Part shown: positions 8,637 to 21,543 of the stretch, piece by piece
Layout: each line of letters opens with the position of its first letter
Position numbering within the stretch: position 1 is the stretch's first letter
Assembly (NCBI RefSeq): GCF_002261355.1
Contig: NZ_NEVU01000002.1
Coordinates: 248,001 to 312,000, forward strand
Origin: Bordetella genomosp. 12
Lineage (GTDB): Bacteria > Pseudomonadota > Gammaproteobacteria > Burkholderiales > Burkholderiaceae_B
DNA: 64,000 bases
Direction of reading: 5' to 3'
Position numbers and translations under genes: made by a program
The notes under the pieces: generated by a model
Seen by the model: only the letters and a program-made list of their open reading frames with translations
Told to the model about the DNA's origin: nothing
Databases searched by the model: none

Positions 8637-10517
8637 ATGGTTGATCGCGCTCAGACGCTGGCGCTGCCGGATAACCGCGTGGTCCAGGTCGAAGACCTGA
8701 CGGTGCGTTTCGTGACCTCCGAAAGGACGGTCGAGGCAGTACGCAATCTGTCTTTTCACGTCGATCGCGGCGAAACCCTGGCCATCGTCGGCGAGTCCGG
8801 TTCGGGCAAGTCGGTGACGTCCTTGTCGCTCATGCGCCTGATCGAACACGGCGGCGGCCGCATCGCGCAAGGCCGCATGGCCCTGTGCCGGCGCAACGGC
8901 TCGGTCATCGATCTGACCGCAGCGTCCTCGCGGACCATGCGCAGCGTGCGTGGCGCCGACATGGCGATGATCTTCCAGGAGCCCATGACGTCGTTGAACC
9001 CGGTGTTCACGGCGGGCGACCAGATCGCCGAGACCATACGCCTGCACCAGGGCAAGGATGCCGGTGCGGCGCGCGCTGAGGCTTTGCGCATGCTCGAGCA
9101 GGTGCGCATCCCCGAGGCGAAATCGGTGTTGGACCGCTATCCCCACCAGCTCTCCGGCGGCATGCGGCAGCGCGTCATGATCGCCATGGCGCTGGCGTGC
9201 AAACCGGCGCTGCTGATTGCCGACGAGCCCACCACGGCGCTGGATGTGACCATTCAGGCACAGATCCTGCAACTGATACGTGAGTTGCAGGATGAAATGC
9301 ACATGGGCGTGGTGTTCATTACGCACGACATGGGTGTGGTGGCCGAAGTCGCCGACCGCGTGCTGGTGATGTATCGCGGCGACAAAGTCGAAGAGGGCCC
9401 CTCGGAGCAGATTTTCTCCGCTCCGCAGCATCATTACACGCAGGCTTTGCTGTCGGCCGTGCCGCGCTTGGGTGCGATGCAGGGCACGGACCTGCCTGCA
9501 CGCTTTCCGCTGCTGCGCGCCGATGGCCAGGAGATGCCGCAGGCCGAGCATGGCAGTGCGGGGCAGCCCCCCCGCACCGAGCAGGGACCGATTCTCAGTG
9601 TGCGCAACCTGGTCACGCGTTTCGATCTGCGCGGCGGCATCCTGAGCCGGGTACAACGCCGGGTCCATGCGGTCGAGCAGGTCAGCTTCGATCTGTATCC
9701 GGGCGAGACGCTGTCGCTGGTGGGCGAATCCGGTTGCGGCAAGTCCACGACCGGCCGGTCCTTGCTGCGCCTGGTTGACAGCCAGAGTGGCGAGATCCTG
9801 TTCGGCGGGCGTGACATCGTCAAGCTCAAGAACGCGCAGCTGCAGTCCTTGCGCCGCGACATCCAATTCGTCTTCCAGGATCCCTTCGCCTCGCTGGACC
9901 CGCGCGTGACGGTGGGCTTTTCCATCATGGAACCCCTGCTGGTGCACGGGGTGGCCACGGGCCGCGCGGCGCAAGCGCGCGTGGCCGAATTGCTCGAACG
10001 GGTGGGGCTGCCGTCCGAAATGGCACAGCGCTATCCGCATGAGTTCTCGGGCGGCCAGCGGCAGCGGATCTGCATCGCGCGCGCGCTGGCCCTGAATCCC
10101 AAGGTCGTGATCGCCGACGAATCGGTGTCCGCCCTGGATGTGTCGATTCAGGCTCAGATCGTCAACCTGCTCATCGATCTGCAGCGTGACCTGGGCGTGT
10201 CCTTTCTCTTCATCTCGCACGATATGGCGGTGGTCGAGCGCATCAGTCACCGGGTCGCCGTCATGTACCTGGGGCAGATCGTCGAAATCGGGCCGCGCCG
10301 CGAGATCTTCGAGAACCCGCAGCATCCCTATACCAAGAAGCTTATGTCGGCGGTTCCAATCGCCGATCCGGCGCGCCGTCACCTCAAGCGTGCTTTGCTG
10401 TCCGACGAAATTCCTAGCCCCATCCGCAAGTTGGGCGACGAGCCCGTCGTTCAACCCCTGGTGCAGGTCGGGCCAGGGCATTTCGTCGCGCGCCATGCTG
10501 TCGGTGGCGCTTATTAA
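8637..10517 (+). CDS. gsiA: Dipeptide/glutathione-type ABC importer, fused double ATPase
   Basis: A 626-aa fusion of two ABC ATPases, as in GsiA. The first half has Walker A GESGSGKS (residues 52-59), signature LSGGMRQR and Walker [13 protein letters not shown]. The second half repeats this with GESGCGKS (about 363-370), FSGGQRQR and [12 protein letters not shown]. Each half carries the oligopeptide-family C-terminal extension (for example [16 protein letters not shown]). It would energise import through the two permeases encoded downstream. AGGAACGG precedes the ATG at 8637. The symbol follows the iaaA-gsiABCD order; the transported peptide is not proven. Confidence 0.88.
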   Translation: MVDRAQTLALPDNRVVQVEDLTVRFVTSERTVEAVRNLSFHVDRGETLAIVGESGSGKSVTSLSLMRLIEHGGGRIAQGRMALCRRNGSVIDLTAASSRTMRSVRGADMAMIFQEPMTSLNPVFTAGDQIAETIRLHQGKDAGAARAEALRMLEQVRIPEAKSVLDRYPHQLSGGMRQRVMIAMALACKPALLIADEPTTALDVTIQAQILQLIRELQDEMHMGVVFITHDMGVVAEVADRVLVMYRGDKVEEGPSEQIFSAPQHHYTQALLSAVPRLGAMQGTDLPARFPLLRADGQEMPQAEHGSAGQPPRTEQGPILSVRNLVTRFDLRGGILSRVQRRVHAVEQVSFDLYPGETLSLVGESGCGKSTTGRSLLRLVDSQSGEILFGGRDIVKLKNAQLQSLRRDIQFVFQDPFASLDPRVTVGFSIMEPLLVHGVATGRAAQARVAELLERVGLPSEMAQRYPHEFSGGQRQRICIARALALNPKVVIADESVSALDVSIQAQIVNLLIDLQRDLGVSFLFISHDMAVVERISHRVAVMYLGQIVEIGPRREIFENPQHPYTKKLMSAVPIADPARRHLKRALLSDEIPSPIRKLGDEPVVQPLVQVGPGHFVARHAVGGAY

Positions 10518-10591
10518 TGTAGTGGCCGGCGCTTCGTCGCCGTCCTGTTTTGTCCACCAAGCCGTCTCTCCTTTCTGATTCAGGAGTTGCA

Positions 10592-12145
10592 ATGAACAAA
10601 GTACTGCGCCCCACCAAGCTGATTGCCGCCGCCGCGCTGGCTTTCGGTGTGCTCGCCTCGCCGCTGGCCCACGCCAGCAAGGACGTGACTTTCGCCGTTT
10701 CGATCGCGCTCGAAACGCTGGATCCCTACAACACCAACAGCACGCTGAACCAGGCGGTGGGCAAGGCCTATTACGAGGGCCTGCTGGAGTTCGACAAGGA
10801 TCTGAAGATCCAGAAAGTGCTGGCGACCGACTACAGCGTCAGCGATGACGGTCTGGTCTACACGTTCAAGCTGCGTCCGGGCGTCAAGTTCCATGACGGC
10901 ACGGACTTCAACGCCGAAGCCGTCAAGATCAACTTCGAGCGTCCCGCCAATCCCGACAATCGCCTGTCGCGCTACATCCAGTTCAGCGTGGTCGACAAAG
11001 TCGAAGCCGTTGACCCCCTGACCGTCAAGATCACGCTGAAGAAGCCGTTCTCGGCCTTCCCGAACGCCCTGGCCCACCCCGCCGCGATGATGATCTCGCC
11101 GGCCGCGCTGGCCAAGTACGGCAAGGAAATCGGTTTCCATCCGGTGGGAACCGGCCCGTTCGAGTTCGTCGAGTGGAAGCCGGCTGAGTACCTCAAGGTC
11201 AAGAAGTTCGACGGTTACTGGAACAAGGGCAAGCCCAAGGTCGACAGCATCACCTTCCGCACCGTGACCGACAACAACACGCGTGCCGCCGTGGTGCAGA
11301 CCGGCGAGGCCCAGTTCGCCTTCCCCGTGCCGTTCGAGCAGGCCGCCATTCTGGCCAAGAACGACAAGCTGGATGTGGTCGACCACAAGAATTCGATCAT
11401 GGCCCGCTACATGTCCATGAACACCCAGGTCAAGCCCTTTGACGACGTGCGCGTGCGCCAGGCCATCAACTACGCCATCAATAAGGATGCGCTGGCCAAG
11501 GTCGCTTTCAACGGCTACGCCACCAAGGTCGATGGCGTCGTGCCCGCCGGTGTGGACTACGCCCACAAGAACGGCCCGTGGCCTTACGATCCCGCCAAGG
11601 CCCGCCAGTTGCTCAAGGAAGCCGGCTACGAGAAGGGCTTTGAGACCACGTTGTGGTCGGCCTACAACGACGGTACCTCGGTCAAGGTGGTGCAGTTCCT
11701 GCAGCAGCAGCTGGCTCAGGTCGGCATCAAGGCCTCGGTCGAAGTGCTGGAGTCGGGTCAGCGCGTGCAGCGCGTGCAGCAAGTGCAAAAGCCCGAGGAC
11801 GCCAAGGTTCGCCTCTACTACGCTGGCTGGTCGTCTTCCACGGGTGAAGCCGATTGGGGGCTGCGTCCGCTGCTGACGACCGGTGCATTCCCGCCGGTGC
11901 TCAACAACGTCTCCTACTACTCGAACAAGGCGGTCGACGATGGCGTGCAGGAAGCGCTGGCCACCACCGATCGTGCCAAGAAGACGGAAATCTACGGCAA
12001 GGTACAGGACACCATCTGGAATGATGCGCCCTGGGCCTTCCTGGTGACGCAGAACAACGTCTACGTCAAGTCCAAGAACCTGTCCGGCGTCTATGTCGAA
12101 CCCGATACCTCGTTCTGGTTCGGCGACATCGACCTCAAGCAGTAA
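10592..12145 (+). CDS. gsiB: Peptide ABC transporter periplasmic binding protein (SBP family 5)
   Basis: A 517-aa periplasmic solute-binding protein. The ATG at 10592, with CAGGAG 6 nt upstream, is preferred to an upstream in-frame codon because it opens directly into a signal peptide ([20 protein letters not shown], cleavage expected before Ser-Lys). No lipobox cysteine is present. [21 protein letters not shown] is the SBP_bac_5 signature. The C-terminal half has a short repeated [10 protein letters not shown] stretch. A stem-loop follows the gene, a common way of protecting the more abundant binding-protein mRNA. Ligand specificity (glutathione, dipeptides or D-amino-acid peptides) cannot be read from the sequence. 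Confidence 0.9.
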   Translation: MNKVLRPTKLIAAAALAFGVLASPLAHASKDVTFAVSIALETLDPYNTNSTLNQAVGKAYYEGLLEFDKDLKIQKVLATDYSVSDDGLVYTFKLRPGVKFHDGTDFNAEAVKINFERPANPDNRLSRYIQFSVVDKVEAVDPLTVKITLKKPFSAFPNALAHPAAMMISPAALAKYGKEIGFHPVGTGPFEFVEWKPAEYLKVKKFDGYWNKGKPKVDSITFRTVTDNNTRAAVVQTGEAQFAFPVPFEQAAILAKNDKLDVVDHKNSIMARYMSMNTQVKPFDDVRVRQAINYAINKDALAKVAFNGYATKVDGVVPAGVDYAHKNGPWPYDPAKARQLLKEAGYEKGFETTLWSAYNDGTSVKVVQFLQQQLAQVGIKASVEVLESGQRVQRVQQVQKPEDAKVRLYYAGWSSSTGEADWGLRPLLTTGAFPPVLNNVSYYSNKAVDDGVQEALATTDRAKKTEIYGKVQDTIWNDAPWAFLVTQNNVYVKSKNLSGVYVEPDTSFWFGDIDLKQ

Positions 12146-12164
12146 GCCAAGCAGTAAACGCGGC

Positions 12165-12191
12165 CCGGCGGGGGCATGGTGCCTCCGCCGG
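12165..12191 (+). other. Intercistronic stem-loop between binding protein and permease genes
   Basis: An 11-bp stem with one G-U pair (12165-12175 with 12181-12191) and a 5-nt loop (ATGGT) lies 19 nt after the gsiB-like stop. No T tract follows, so it is better read as an mRNA-stabilising or differential-expression element than as a terminator. Confidence 0.6.
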
Positions 12192-12207
12192 CGTCTCAGG
12201 AATTTCA

Positions 12208-13128
12208 ATGCTGACCTATATCGTCAAACGACTTTTGGGCATGATCCCGACGCTGTTGCTCGTCGCGGTGGTCGTGTTCCTGTTTGTGCACATGCTGCCC
12301 GGCGACCCGGCGCGTCTGGCCGCTGGCCAGGATGCGGACCAGGCGACCGTCGAGCTGGTGCGCAAAGAGCTCGGGCTGGATCTGCCTTTGCCGCAGCAGT
12401 TCGTGCGTTACTTCAGCCATATGCTGCATGGTGACCTCGGCGTGTCGCTGCGCACCAAGCGACCGGTCGCCACGGAGATCGCCGAGCGCTTCATGCCCAC
12501 GCTGTGGTTGACGATCACCAGCATGATCTGGTCGGTCTCCTTCGGGATGATCTTCGGCATCGTGTCAGCGGTCTGGCGCAATCGATGGCCGGATCGCCTG
12601 TTGATGACGCTGGCGGTGTCGGGGATTTCCTTTCCCGCGTTTGCGCTGGGGATGATGCTGATGCAGATTTTCTCGGTCAATCTGGGGTGGCTGCCGACGG
12701 TGGGCGCATCGAGCTGGAAGCACTACATCCTGCCCTCGATCACGCTGGGCGCAGCGGTGGCCGCGGTAATGGCCCGCTTCACGCGCGCCTCATTCGTCGA
12801 AGTGATCCAGGAAGACTTTGTGCGCACCGCCCGCGCCAAGGGGCTGACCGAGCGCCGGGTAGTGATCAAGCATGCGCTGCGCAACGCGTTGATCCCGGTG
12901 GTGACCATGATGGGCCTGCAGTTCGGCTTTCTGCTGGGCGGCTCGATCGTGGTCGAGACGGTCTTCAACTGGCCCGGCCTGGGCCGCTTGCTGGTCGATG
13001 CCGTGACGCAGCGGGATTACCCGGTCATTCAGGGCCTGGTGTTGCTGTTCTCGCTGGAGTTCATTCTGATCAACCTGATTGTCGACGTGCTCTATGGCGT
13101 CATCAATCCCAGTATCCGTTATAAGTGA
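12208..13128 (+). CDS. gsiC: Peptide ABC transporter permease, DppB/GsiC type
   Basis: A 306-aa inner-membrane permease. It begins [19 protein letters not shown], the standard DppB-family opening. [14 protein letters not shown] follows, then a periplasmic loop. The EAA cytoplasmic loop is seen in [25 protein letters not shown], where it would contact the ATPase. About six membrane helices are apparent. It lies 62 nt after the binding-protein gene and 7 nt before the partner permease gene, with which it should form the translocation channel. Confidence 0.92.
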   Translation: MLTYIVKRLLGMIPTLLLVAVVVFLFVHMLPGDPARLAAGQDADQATVELVRKELGLDLPLPQQFVRYFSHMLHGDLGVSLRTKRPVATEIAERFMPTLWLTITSMIWSVSFGMIFGIVSAVWRNRWPDRLLMTLAVSGISFPAFALGMMLMQIFSVNLGWLPTVGASSWKHYILPSITLGAAVAAVMARFTRASFVEVIQEDFVRTARAKGLTERRVVIKHALRNALIPVVTMMGLQFGFLLGGSIVVETVFNWPGLGRLLVDAVTQRDYPVIQGLVLLFSLEFILINLIVDVLYGVINPSIRYK

Positions 13129-13135
13129 GGCGGCC

Positions 13136-14029
13136 ATGAGCAATACGACTACCGCCGCTGTTGCGACCAAGCAGGATGACGTCCGCACCCCGCTGACGGA
13201 GTTCTGGCGCAAGTTCAAAAAGCAGAAGTTGGCCGTTGCCGCGGGCCTCTTCGTGCTGATCCTCATCGCCGTGGCGATTTTCGCTCCCTGGATCGTGCCT
13301 TACGATCCGGAGAATTTCTTCGACTACGATGCCCTGAACGCGGGCCCGTCCTGGCAGCACTGGCTGGGCGTGGATTCGCTGGGACGCGACATCTTCAGCC
13401 GCATTCTCATGGGCGCGCGCATCTCGCTGGCCGCCGGCTTTATGTCGGTTGCCATGGGCGCGGTGGTGGGGACGTTCATGGGCCTGATGGCCGGCTACTA
13501 CCAGGGTTGGTGGGAGCGCATCACCATGCGCATCTCGGATGTGCTGCTGGCCTTTCCGGGCATGCTGCTGGCCATCGGCGTGGTGGCCATCCTGGGCTCG
13601 AACATGGTCAACGTCATTGTTGCCGTGGCCGTGTTCAGCGTGCCCGCCTTCGCACGCCTGGTGCGCGGCAATACCCTGGCCATCAAGCAGATGACCTATG
13701 TCGAGGCGGTGCGCAGTGTGGGCGCCTCGGACTGGACCATCATCATGCGGCATATCCTGCCAGGCACGATCTCCCCCATCGTGGTCTACGGCACGATGCG
13801 TATCGGCACCTCCATCATCACGGCGGCCAGCCTGTCCTTTCTCGGCATGGGCGCGCAGCCGCCCACACCGGAGTGGGGGGCCATGCTCAACGAAGCGCGC
13901 GCCGATATGGTGCTGGCCCCGCATGTGGCCATCTTTCCGGCATTGGCCATCTTCCTGACGGTGCTGGCATTCAATCTGCTGGGTGATGGTCTGCGCGATG
14001 CGCTCGATCCCAAGATCGACCGGCGCTAG
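13136..14029 (+). CDS. gsiD: Peptide ABC transporter permease, DppC/GsiD type
   Basis: A 297-aa second permease. The ATG at 13136 (GAGGCGGCC upstream) is preferred to an earlier in-frame codon that overlaps gsi[23 protein letters not shown] is the DppC-family signature near residue 80. The EAA loop is in [25 protein letters not shown]. The N-terminal cytoplasmic segment with [12 protein letters not shown] precedes helix 1, as usual for OppC_N. It is translated directly after gsiC and is followed by a terminator-like hairpin that separates the importer from the peptidase genes. Confidence 0.92.
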   Translation: MSNTTTAAVATKQDDVRTPLTEFWRKFKKQKLAVAAGLFVLILIAVAIFAPWIVPYDPENFFDYDALNAGPSWQHWLGVDSLGRDIFSRILMGARISLAAGFMSVAMGAVVGTFMGLMAGYYQGWWERITMRISDVLLAFPGMLLAIGVVAILGSNMVNVIVAVAVFSVPAFARLVRGNTLAIKQMTYVEAVRSVGASDWTIIMRHILPGTISPIVVYGTMRIGTSIITAASLSFLGMGAQPPTPEWGAMLNEARADMVLAPHVAIFPALAIFLTVLAFNLLGDGLRDALDPKIDRR

Positions 14030-14049
14030 GCGCGGCTGATCGAAACGCG

Positions 14050-14081
14050 AAAGGGGCGCGGCGCAAGCCGTGCCCTTTTTT
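14050..14081 (+). terminator. Terminator or attenuator after the importer genes
   Basis: A 13-bp stem with two G-U pairs (14050-14062 with 14067-14079) is closed by a GCAA tetraloop, and its 3' arm runs into TTTTTT. It starts about 20 nt after gsiD and ends 24 nt before the P1 peptidase start, so it may only partly stop transcription into the peptidase genes. Confidence 0.8.
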
Positions 14082-14105
14082 CCTGAGGGTTTTGAAGGAG
14101 GCCGC

Positions 14106-15188
14106 ATGGGCGGCAACATCATGACGAAGATCGAGAACCAGGCCGAGCTGCCGCGCATCGGGCGTTTGCCGTCCGGCCCGCGCGATGCCATCAGCGATGT
14201 GGACGGGGTCAGCGTGGGACACGCCACGCGGGCCGAGGGCGCATGCCAGACTGGCGTGACCGTGCTGCGGCCGCACCGCGGCGATCCCTACCGCGATAAG
14301 GTGCCGGCCGCGGCCAGCATCATCAACGGCTTCGGCAAGAGCGTGGGCCTGGTGCAAGTGCAGGAACTCGGTGTGCTGGAAACCCCCATCTCCCTGACCA
14401 ACACCTTCGGCGTGGGCACCGTGGCCAATGCCCAGATCCGGCAGGCGATCGCGGCCAATCCGGCCATCGGGCGCGACTGGGCGACCGTCAACCCGCTGGT
14501 ATTCGAGTGCAACGATGGCTACTTGAACGATATCCAGACGCTGGCCATTACCGAGGACGACTACCTCCAGGCGCATGCGGCCGCCGGCGCGGATTTTGCG
14601 CAGGGATCGGTGGGCGCCGGCCGGGGGATGTCCAGTTTTTCGCTCAAGGGCGGCATCGGTTCGGCCTCGCGCATCGCCCGGTTCAAGTCCGGTGCGAACC
14701 ACACGGTGGGCGCCCTGGTGTTGTCCAATTTCGGGCGCTTGCCGTTGATGACGATTGCCGGCCGGCCCTTCGGCCAGCGCCTGGCGCAACGCGACGACCA
14801 GGCCCCCGAGAAGGGGTCCATCATTCTCATTCTGGCTACCGATGCGCCGTTGGACGCCCGCCAGTTGGGCCGGCTGTCCTTGCGCGCCGGCGCCGGCCTG
14901 GCCCGCACGGGTTCGGTATTCGGCCATGGCAGCGGTGATATCGCGCTGGCGTTCTCGACGGCCTACACCGTTCCGCATGAGGCCGAGCGCGCAATGCCTG
15001 CGCTAGCCATGCTGCACGAAGCCTGCATGGACCCGCTGTTCGAGGCCGCCGCCGAGGCCTGCGAGCAAGCCATCGTCAGCGCCCTGTGGCGCGCGCAGAC
15101 GGTGCAGGGCCGTGATGGCCATGTCCGCCGCGCGCTGACGGACGTCATTCCGGATTGGCGGCAGTGGCTGGCCGATCGCGATTTCTGA
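14106..15188 (+). CDS. P1-family aminopeptidase (DmpA/BapA type)
   Basis: A 360-aa self-cleaving aminopeptidase of MEROPS family S58 (P1). The autoprocessing motif is visible as EKGSIILILATDAPLD, with cleavage predicted between Gly237 and Ser238, the Ser becoming the nucleophile of the small subunit. SDVDGVSVGHAT near residue 30 and VGAGRGMSSFSLKGGIGSASR are family segments. The ATG at 14106 is chosen for its GGAGG 4 nt upstream. Known family members act on L-amino acid amides and esters, D-amino acid esters and beta-peptides. Here it follows a peptide importer and precedes an M55 D-aminopeptidase gene by 11 nt, so hydrolysis of imported unusual peptides is likely. Confidence 0.9.
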   Translation: MGGNIMTKIENQAELPRIGRLPSGPRDAISDVDGVSVGHATRAEGACQTGVTVLRPHRGDPYRDKVPAAASIINGFGKSVGLVQVQELGVLETPISLTNTFGVGTVANAQIRQAIAANPAIGRDWATVNPLVFECNDGYLNDIQTLAITEDDYLQAHAAAGADFAQGSVGAGRGMSSFSLKGGIGSASRIARFKSGANHTVGALVLSNFGRLPLMTIAGRPFGQRLAQRDDQAPEKGSIILILATDAPLDARQLGRLSLRAGAGLARTGSVFGHGSGDIALAFSTAYTVPHEAERAMPALAMLHEACMDPLFEAAAEACEQAIVSALWRAQTVQGRDGHVRRALTDVIPDWRQWLADRDF

Positions 15189-15199
15189 GGAAGCACATC

Positions 15200-16018
15200 A
15201 TGAAAATTCTGATTTCAACCGATATCGAGGGCGTGGCCGGCGTGTTTCATGCCGAACAGGTGCGCGCCGGCAATGGCGAGTATGAGCGCGCGCGCGCCTG
15301 GATGACGGGTGAAGCCAATGCCGCCGTGGCGGGCGCCTTCGCGGGAGGGGCCAGCGAAGTGCTGGTCAACGATTCGCACGGCGGCTTTCGCAATCTGCTG
15401 CCGGACCAGATCGACGAACGGGCGCGCCTGGTGTTGGGCAAACCCCGCTATCTGGGCATGATGGGCGGCCTGGAAGAGGGCTGCGACGCGGTCATGATGG
15501 TGGGCTATCACACGCGCTCGCAGGGGCGCGGCGTGCTGGCGCACACCATCAACAGTTTTGCCTTTGCGCGCGTCAGCATCAACGGCATGGAGCTGGGCGA
15601 AGCGGGGCTGTATGGCGCGCTGGCCGGCGAGTTGGGGGTGCCCGTGATATTTGCCAGCGGCGACGATGCCTTCATCGAAGAAACGCGGCCCTTGTTCCCT
15701 GCGGCGCAATGGGTGCAGACCAAAGTGGCGCATGGGCAGGGGAGCGGCGTCACATTGACCCCAGCCGCCGCGCGCCGCGCCATCGCCGCGGGCGCCGAGG
15801 CCGCCACGCGCCATCTGGCCCAGGCGGTTCCTTTCCGTATCGCCGGCCCGATAGAATGCCGGCTGCAGGCACAGTCCTCGGCGCTGGCGGATCTGTTCTG
15901 CATGTGGCCGACGCTTGAGCGCGTCGACGGCGTCACCCTGAGCTTCCAGGTTCCCACCATGCAGGCCGCCATCCGTACGCTCAACAGTCTGGCCGCGATG
16001 TCATTCATGCTGCGCTAA
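15200..16018 (+). CDS. dppA: M55-family D-aminopeptidase (DppA type)
   Basis: A 272-aa zinc aminopeptidase related to Bacillus DppA, which cleaves D-Ala-D-Ala and similar D-peptides. The metal-site residues align at the same numbers as in DppA: Asp8 and Glu10 in STDIEGVAG, His60 in VNDSHGG, His104 in VGYHTRS, and a Glu near 131-134. The catalytic His115 lies in VLAHTIN. The ATG at 15200 replaces a longer in-frame start that overlaps the preceding gene. It sits between the P1 and M24 peptidase genes with 11-14 nt gaps, so the three are one transcription unit. Its presence argues that some of the imported peptides contain D-residues. Confidence 0.9.
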   Translation: MKILISTDIEGVAGVFHAEQVRAGNGEYERARAWMTGEANAAVAGAFAGGASEVLVNDSHGGFRNLLPDQIDERARLVLGKPRYLGMMGGLEEGCDAVMMVGYHTRSQGRGVLAHTINSFAFARVSINGMELGEAGLYGALAGELGVPVIFASGDDAFIEETRPLFPAAQWVQTKVAHGQGSGVTLTPAAARRAIAAGAEAATRHLAQAVPFRIAGPIECRLQAQSSALADLFCMWPTLERVDGVTLSFQVPTMQAAIRTLNSLAAMSFMLR

Positions 16019-16032
16019 GTCCCGAGGAAACC

Positions 16033-17829
16033 ATGTCGACCACCGATCAACGCATTGCCGCTCTGCGCCAGGCCATGCGCCGCCACAAGCTGGATGCCTA
16101 TGTCGTGCCATCCGCCGATCCGCATCTGTCGGAGTATCTGCCCGAACGTTGGCAGGCACGGCGCTGGCTCAGCGGCTTTACCGGATCGGTGGGTACGCTG
16201 GTCGTGACCGAGCATTTTGCGGGCCTGTGGGTGGACAGCCGATACTGGGTGCAGGCCGAGGCGCAGTTGGCCGGCACGGGTGTGGCGCTCATGAAAATCG
16301 CCCTGGCCACTACCCCGGGCCACGTGGATTGGCTGGCGGGCAACGTGCCGGCCGGCGGCCGTGTCGGCGTGGATGGCAATGTGCTCGGGCTGGCTGCTTT
16401 TCGGGCCTTGTCGCGGGGACTCGCGCCGGCACAGGTGGCCTTGGCCATCGGCCCGGACCTGATCGACGAGATCTGGGCCGATCGGCCCGGATTGCCGACC
16501 GCGCCGGTGTACGAACATCTGGCGCCCTATGCCTGCCAGTCCCGCGCCGAACGCCTGAGCCTGGTGCGCCAGGCCATGGACGAGAAGGGCGCGGACACGC
16601 ATCTGGTCAGCACGCTGGATGATATCGCCTGGATTTTTAATCTGCGCGGCGCCGATGTCAGTTACAACCCGGTGTTCCTGGCGCATGCGCTCATCGGCCG
16701 GGACGACGCCACCTTGTTCGTGGCCGAGGGCAAGATAGACGCCGCCCTGGCGGCTGCCCTGGCGGCTGACGGCGTGGACGTGGCGCCTTACGATCAGGTG
16801 GCCGAGGCCCTGGGGACGCTCGAACGCGACCAGCCGCTGCTTATCGATCCGGCCCGGGTGACCTGCGGCGTGTTTCATGCCATGGATCCCGAGATCCCCC
16901 GAGTCGAGGACATCAACCCCTCGACGCTGCTGAAGTCTCGCAAAAGCGAGGCCGAGCTGGCCAATGTGCGCGAGGCCATGGCTCAGGACGGCGCGGCCCT
17001 GTGTGAGTTCTTTGCCTGGTTCGAGGCGGCGCAAGGGCGCGAAACCATCACCGAGCTCACCATCGACGAACAGATTACCCAGGCGCGCGCGCGCCGTCCG
17101 GGTTATGTCTGCCCCAGCTTCGCCACCATCGCGGGCTACAACGCCAACGGCGCGATGCCGCATTACCGCGCCACGGAGGACAGCCATGCCGTCATCGAGG
17201 GCAACGGGCTGTTGCTGATCGACTCGGGCGGGCAGTACCTCAGCGGCACGACGGACATCACCCGCGTGGTGGCGGTGGGCACGCCCACGGCCGACCAGAA
17301 AGTGGACTTCACCTTGGTGCTCAAAGGCATGATCGCCTTGTCCCGTGCCAGTTTTCCGCGCGGCATCGCATCTCCCATGCTCGATGCGCTGGCGCGCGCG
17401 CCCATCTGGGCCGGCGGGGCCGAGTATGGGCACGGCACGGGCCATGGCGTCGGCTACTTCCTCAATGTGCATGAGGGGCCGCAGGTCATTTCCTACCGCG
17501 CCGCGCCCGGGGCGCATACGGCCATGGAGCCGGGCATGATCACTTCCAATGAGCCCGGCATCTATCGCCCCGGCCGTTGGGGCGTGCGCATCGAGAATCT
17601 GGTGGCCAACCGGCGGTGGTTCGACGGCGAACTGGGCGAGTTTCTGTGCTTCGAGACCCTGACCTTGTGCCCGATCGACACGCGCTGCATCGAGCCGGCG
17701 CTCTTGCGCGCCGACGAAATCGCCTGGCTGGATGACTACCATCGCCTGGTGCGCGAGCGCCTGGCGCCGCGGGTCGAAGGCGCCGCCCTGGACTGGCTCG
17801 TGACGCGCACCGCGCCACTGGCCGGCTGA
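16033..17829 (+). CDS. Xaa-Pro aminopeptidase, M24B family, long three-domain form
   Basis: A 598-aa enzyme that removes N-terminal residues preceding proline. Two creatinase-like N-terminal domains (about 1-310) precede the pita-bread catalytic domain. The five metal ligands can be seen: two Asp in LLIDSGGQYLSGTTDITRV, His in GTGHGVGYFLNVHEGP, Glu in ITSNEPGIYRP and Glu in VRIENLV. A short M24_C tail follows. The length matches the eukaryote-like aminopeptidase P1 form rather than the roughly 440-aa E. coli PepP. It starts 14 nt after the DppA-like gene and is the last gene of the peptide cluster. Confidence 0.93.
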   Translation: MSTTDQRIAALRQAMRRHKLDAYVVPSADPHLSEYLPERWQARRWLSGFTGSVGTLVVTEHFAGLWVDSRYWVQAEAQLAGTGVALMKIALATTPGHVDWLAGNVPAGGRVGVDGNVLGLAAFRALSRGLAPAQVALAIGPDLIDEIWADRPGLPTAPVYEHLAPYACQSRAERLSLVRQAMDEKGADTHLVSTLDDIAWIFNLRGADVSYNPVFLAHALIGRDDATLFVAEGKIDAALAAALAADGVDVAPYDQVAEALGTLERDQPLLIDPARVTCGVFHAMDPEIPRVEDINPSTLLKSRKSEAELANVREAMAQDGAALCEFFAWFEAAQGRETITELTIDEQITQARARRPGYVCPSFATIAGYNANGAMPHYRATEDSHAVIEGNGLLLIDSGGQYLSGTTDITRVVAVGTPTADQKVDFTLVLKGMIALSRASFPRGIASPMLDALARAPIWAGGAEYGHGTGHGVGYFLNVHEGPQVISYRAAPGAHTAMEPGMITSNEPGIYRPGRWGVRIENLVANRRWFDGELGEFLCFETLTLCPIDTRCIEPALLRADEIAWLDDYHRLVRERLAPRVEGAALDWLVTRTAPLAG

Positions 17830-17854
17830 TCGCAGCGGGTGTTGGCCGCAAGCC

Positions 17855-17893
17855 ACACCCCGGGCGGCGGCGTGCATCCGCCGCCCGGGGTGT
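17855..17893 (+). repeat. 16-bp perfect inverted repeat after the peptide cluster
   Basis: Bases 17855-17870 (ACACCCCGGGCGGCGG) pair perfectly with 17878-17893 around a 7-nt loop. There is no T tract on either side. It lies 25 nt after the aminopeptidase P stop, so it probably marks the 3' end of the cluster mRNA as a GC-rich terminator or processing barrier. Confidence 0.65.
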
Positions 17894-18018
17894 CGCCCCC
17901 GTGAACTTCCGGCTTCAGGCGTTAAAGTCAGGCCAAGCGCCGCGCGTGTCCTTTGCCGGGGCCGGGCGGGGGTGTTTGCAGGTGTAAGGGAAAACCCAAG
18001 CATCTTGCGCCACACAGG

Positions 18019-19721
<1,703 letters not shown>

Positions 19722-19722
19722 A

Positions 19723-19748
19723 GCAAGGGAGCCTGCGGGCTCCCTTGC
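19723..19748 (+). terminator. Stem-loop after pyrG
   Basis: An 11-bp perfect stem (GCAAGGGAGCC with its complement) closes on a TGCG loop immediately after the pyrG stop. No T run follows, so it may be a weak or Rho-assisted terminator, or a stabilising hairpin. Confidence 0.55.
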
Positions 19749-19893
19749 CGCTTGAGTGGCAGCAGCAGTACCCCAGGAAAGCCGCTTTCGGATACAAGCA
19801 ACTTCTGTCCGGCGTGCTTTCCCTGGCTATCATGCGAAGTTGGCCGGGCAGCTCCGCGGCCGCTTTGCCCCAAATTTGACTGAAAGGAAGTGC

Positions 19894-21469
<1,576 letters not shown>

Positions 21470-21475
21470 TGCCTG

Positions 21476-21503
21476 GGCCGGGGCGGCAAGCCCCGGCCTT
21501 TGT
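21476..21503 (+). terminator. Rho-independent terminator after eno
   Basis: A 9-bp GC stem (GGCCGGGGC with GCCCCGGCC) encloses a 5-nt loop and is followed by TTTGTTAT. It lies 6 nt after the eno stop and 40 nt before the ftsB start. Confidence 0.75.
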
Positions 21504-21543
21504 TATCTAGGATCTGTTTACTTTAAACCTGGGTACCCGCTTT

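Noticed and set aside
8619-10592. Minus-strand open frame of 657 codons
   Set aside because: It is the antisense of the double ABC ATPase, which carries two complete sets of ATPase motifs.
11758-11800. Short tandem-like GCGTGCAGC words
   Set aside because: They encode an RVQRVQQVQ stretch within the peptide-binding protein, in frame, and do not extend as a repeat element.
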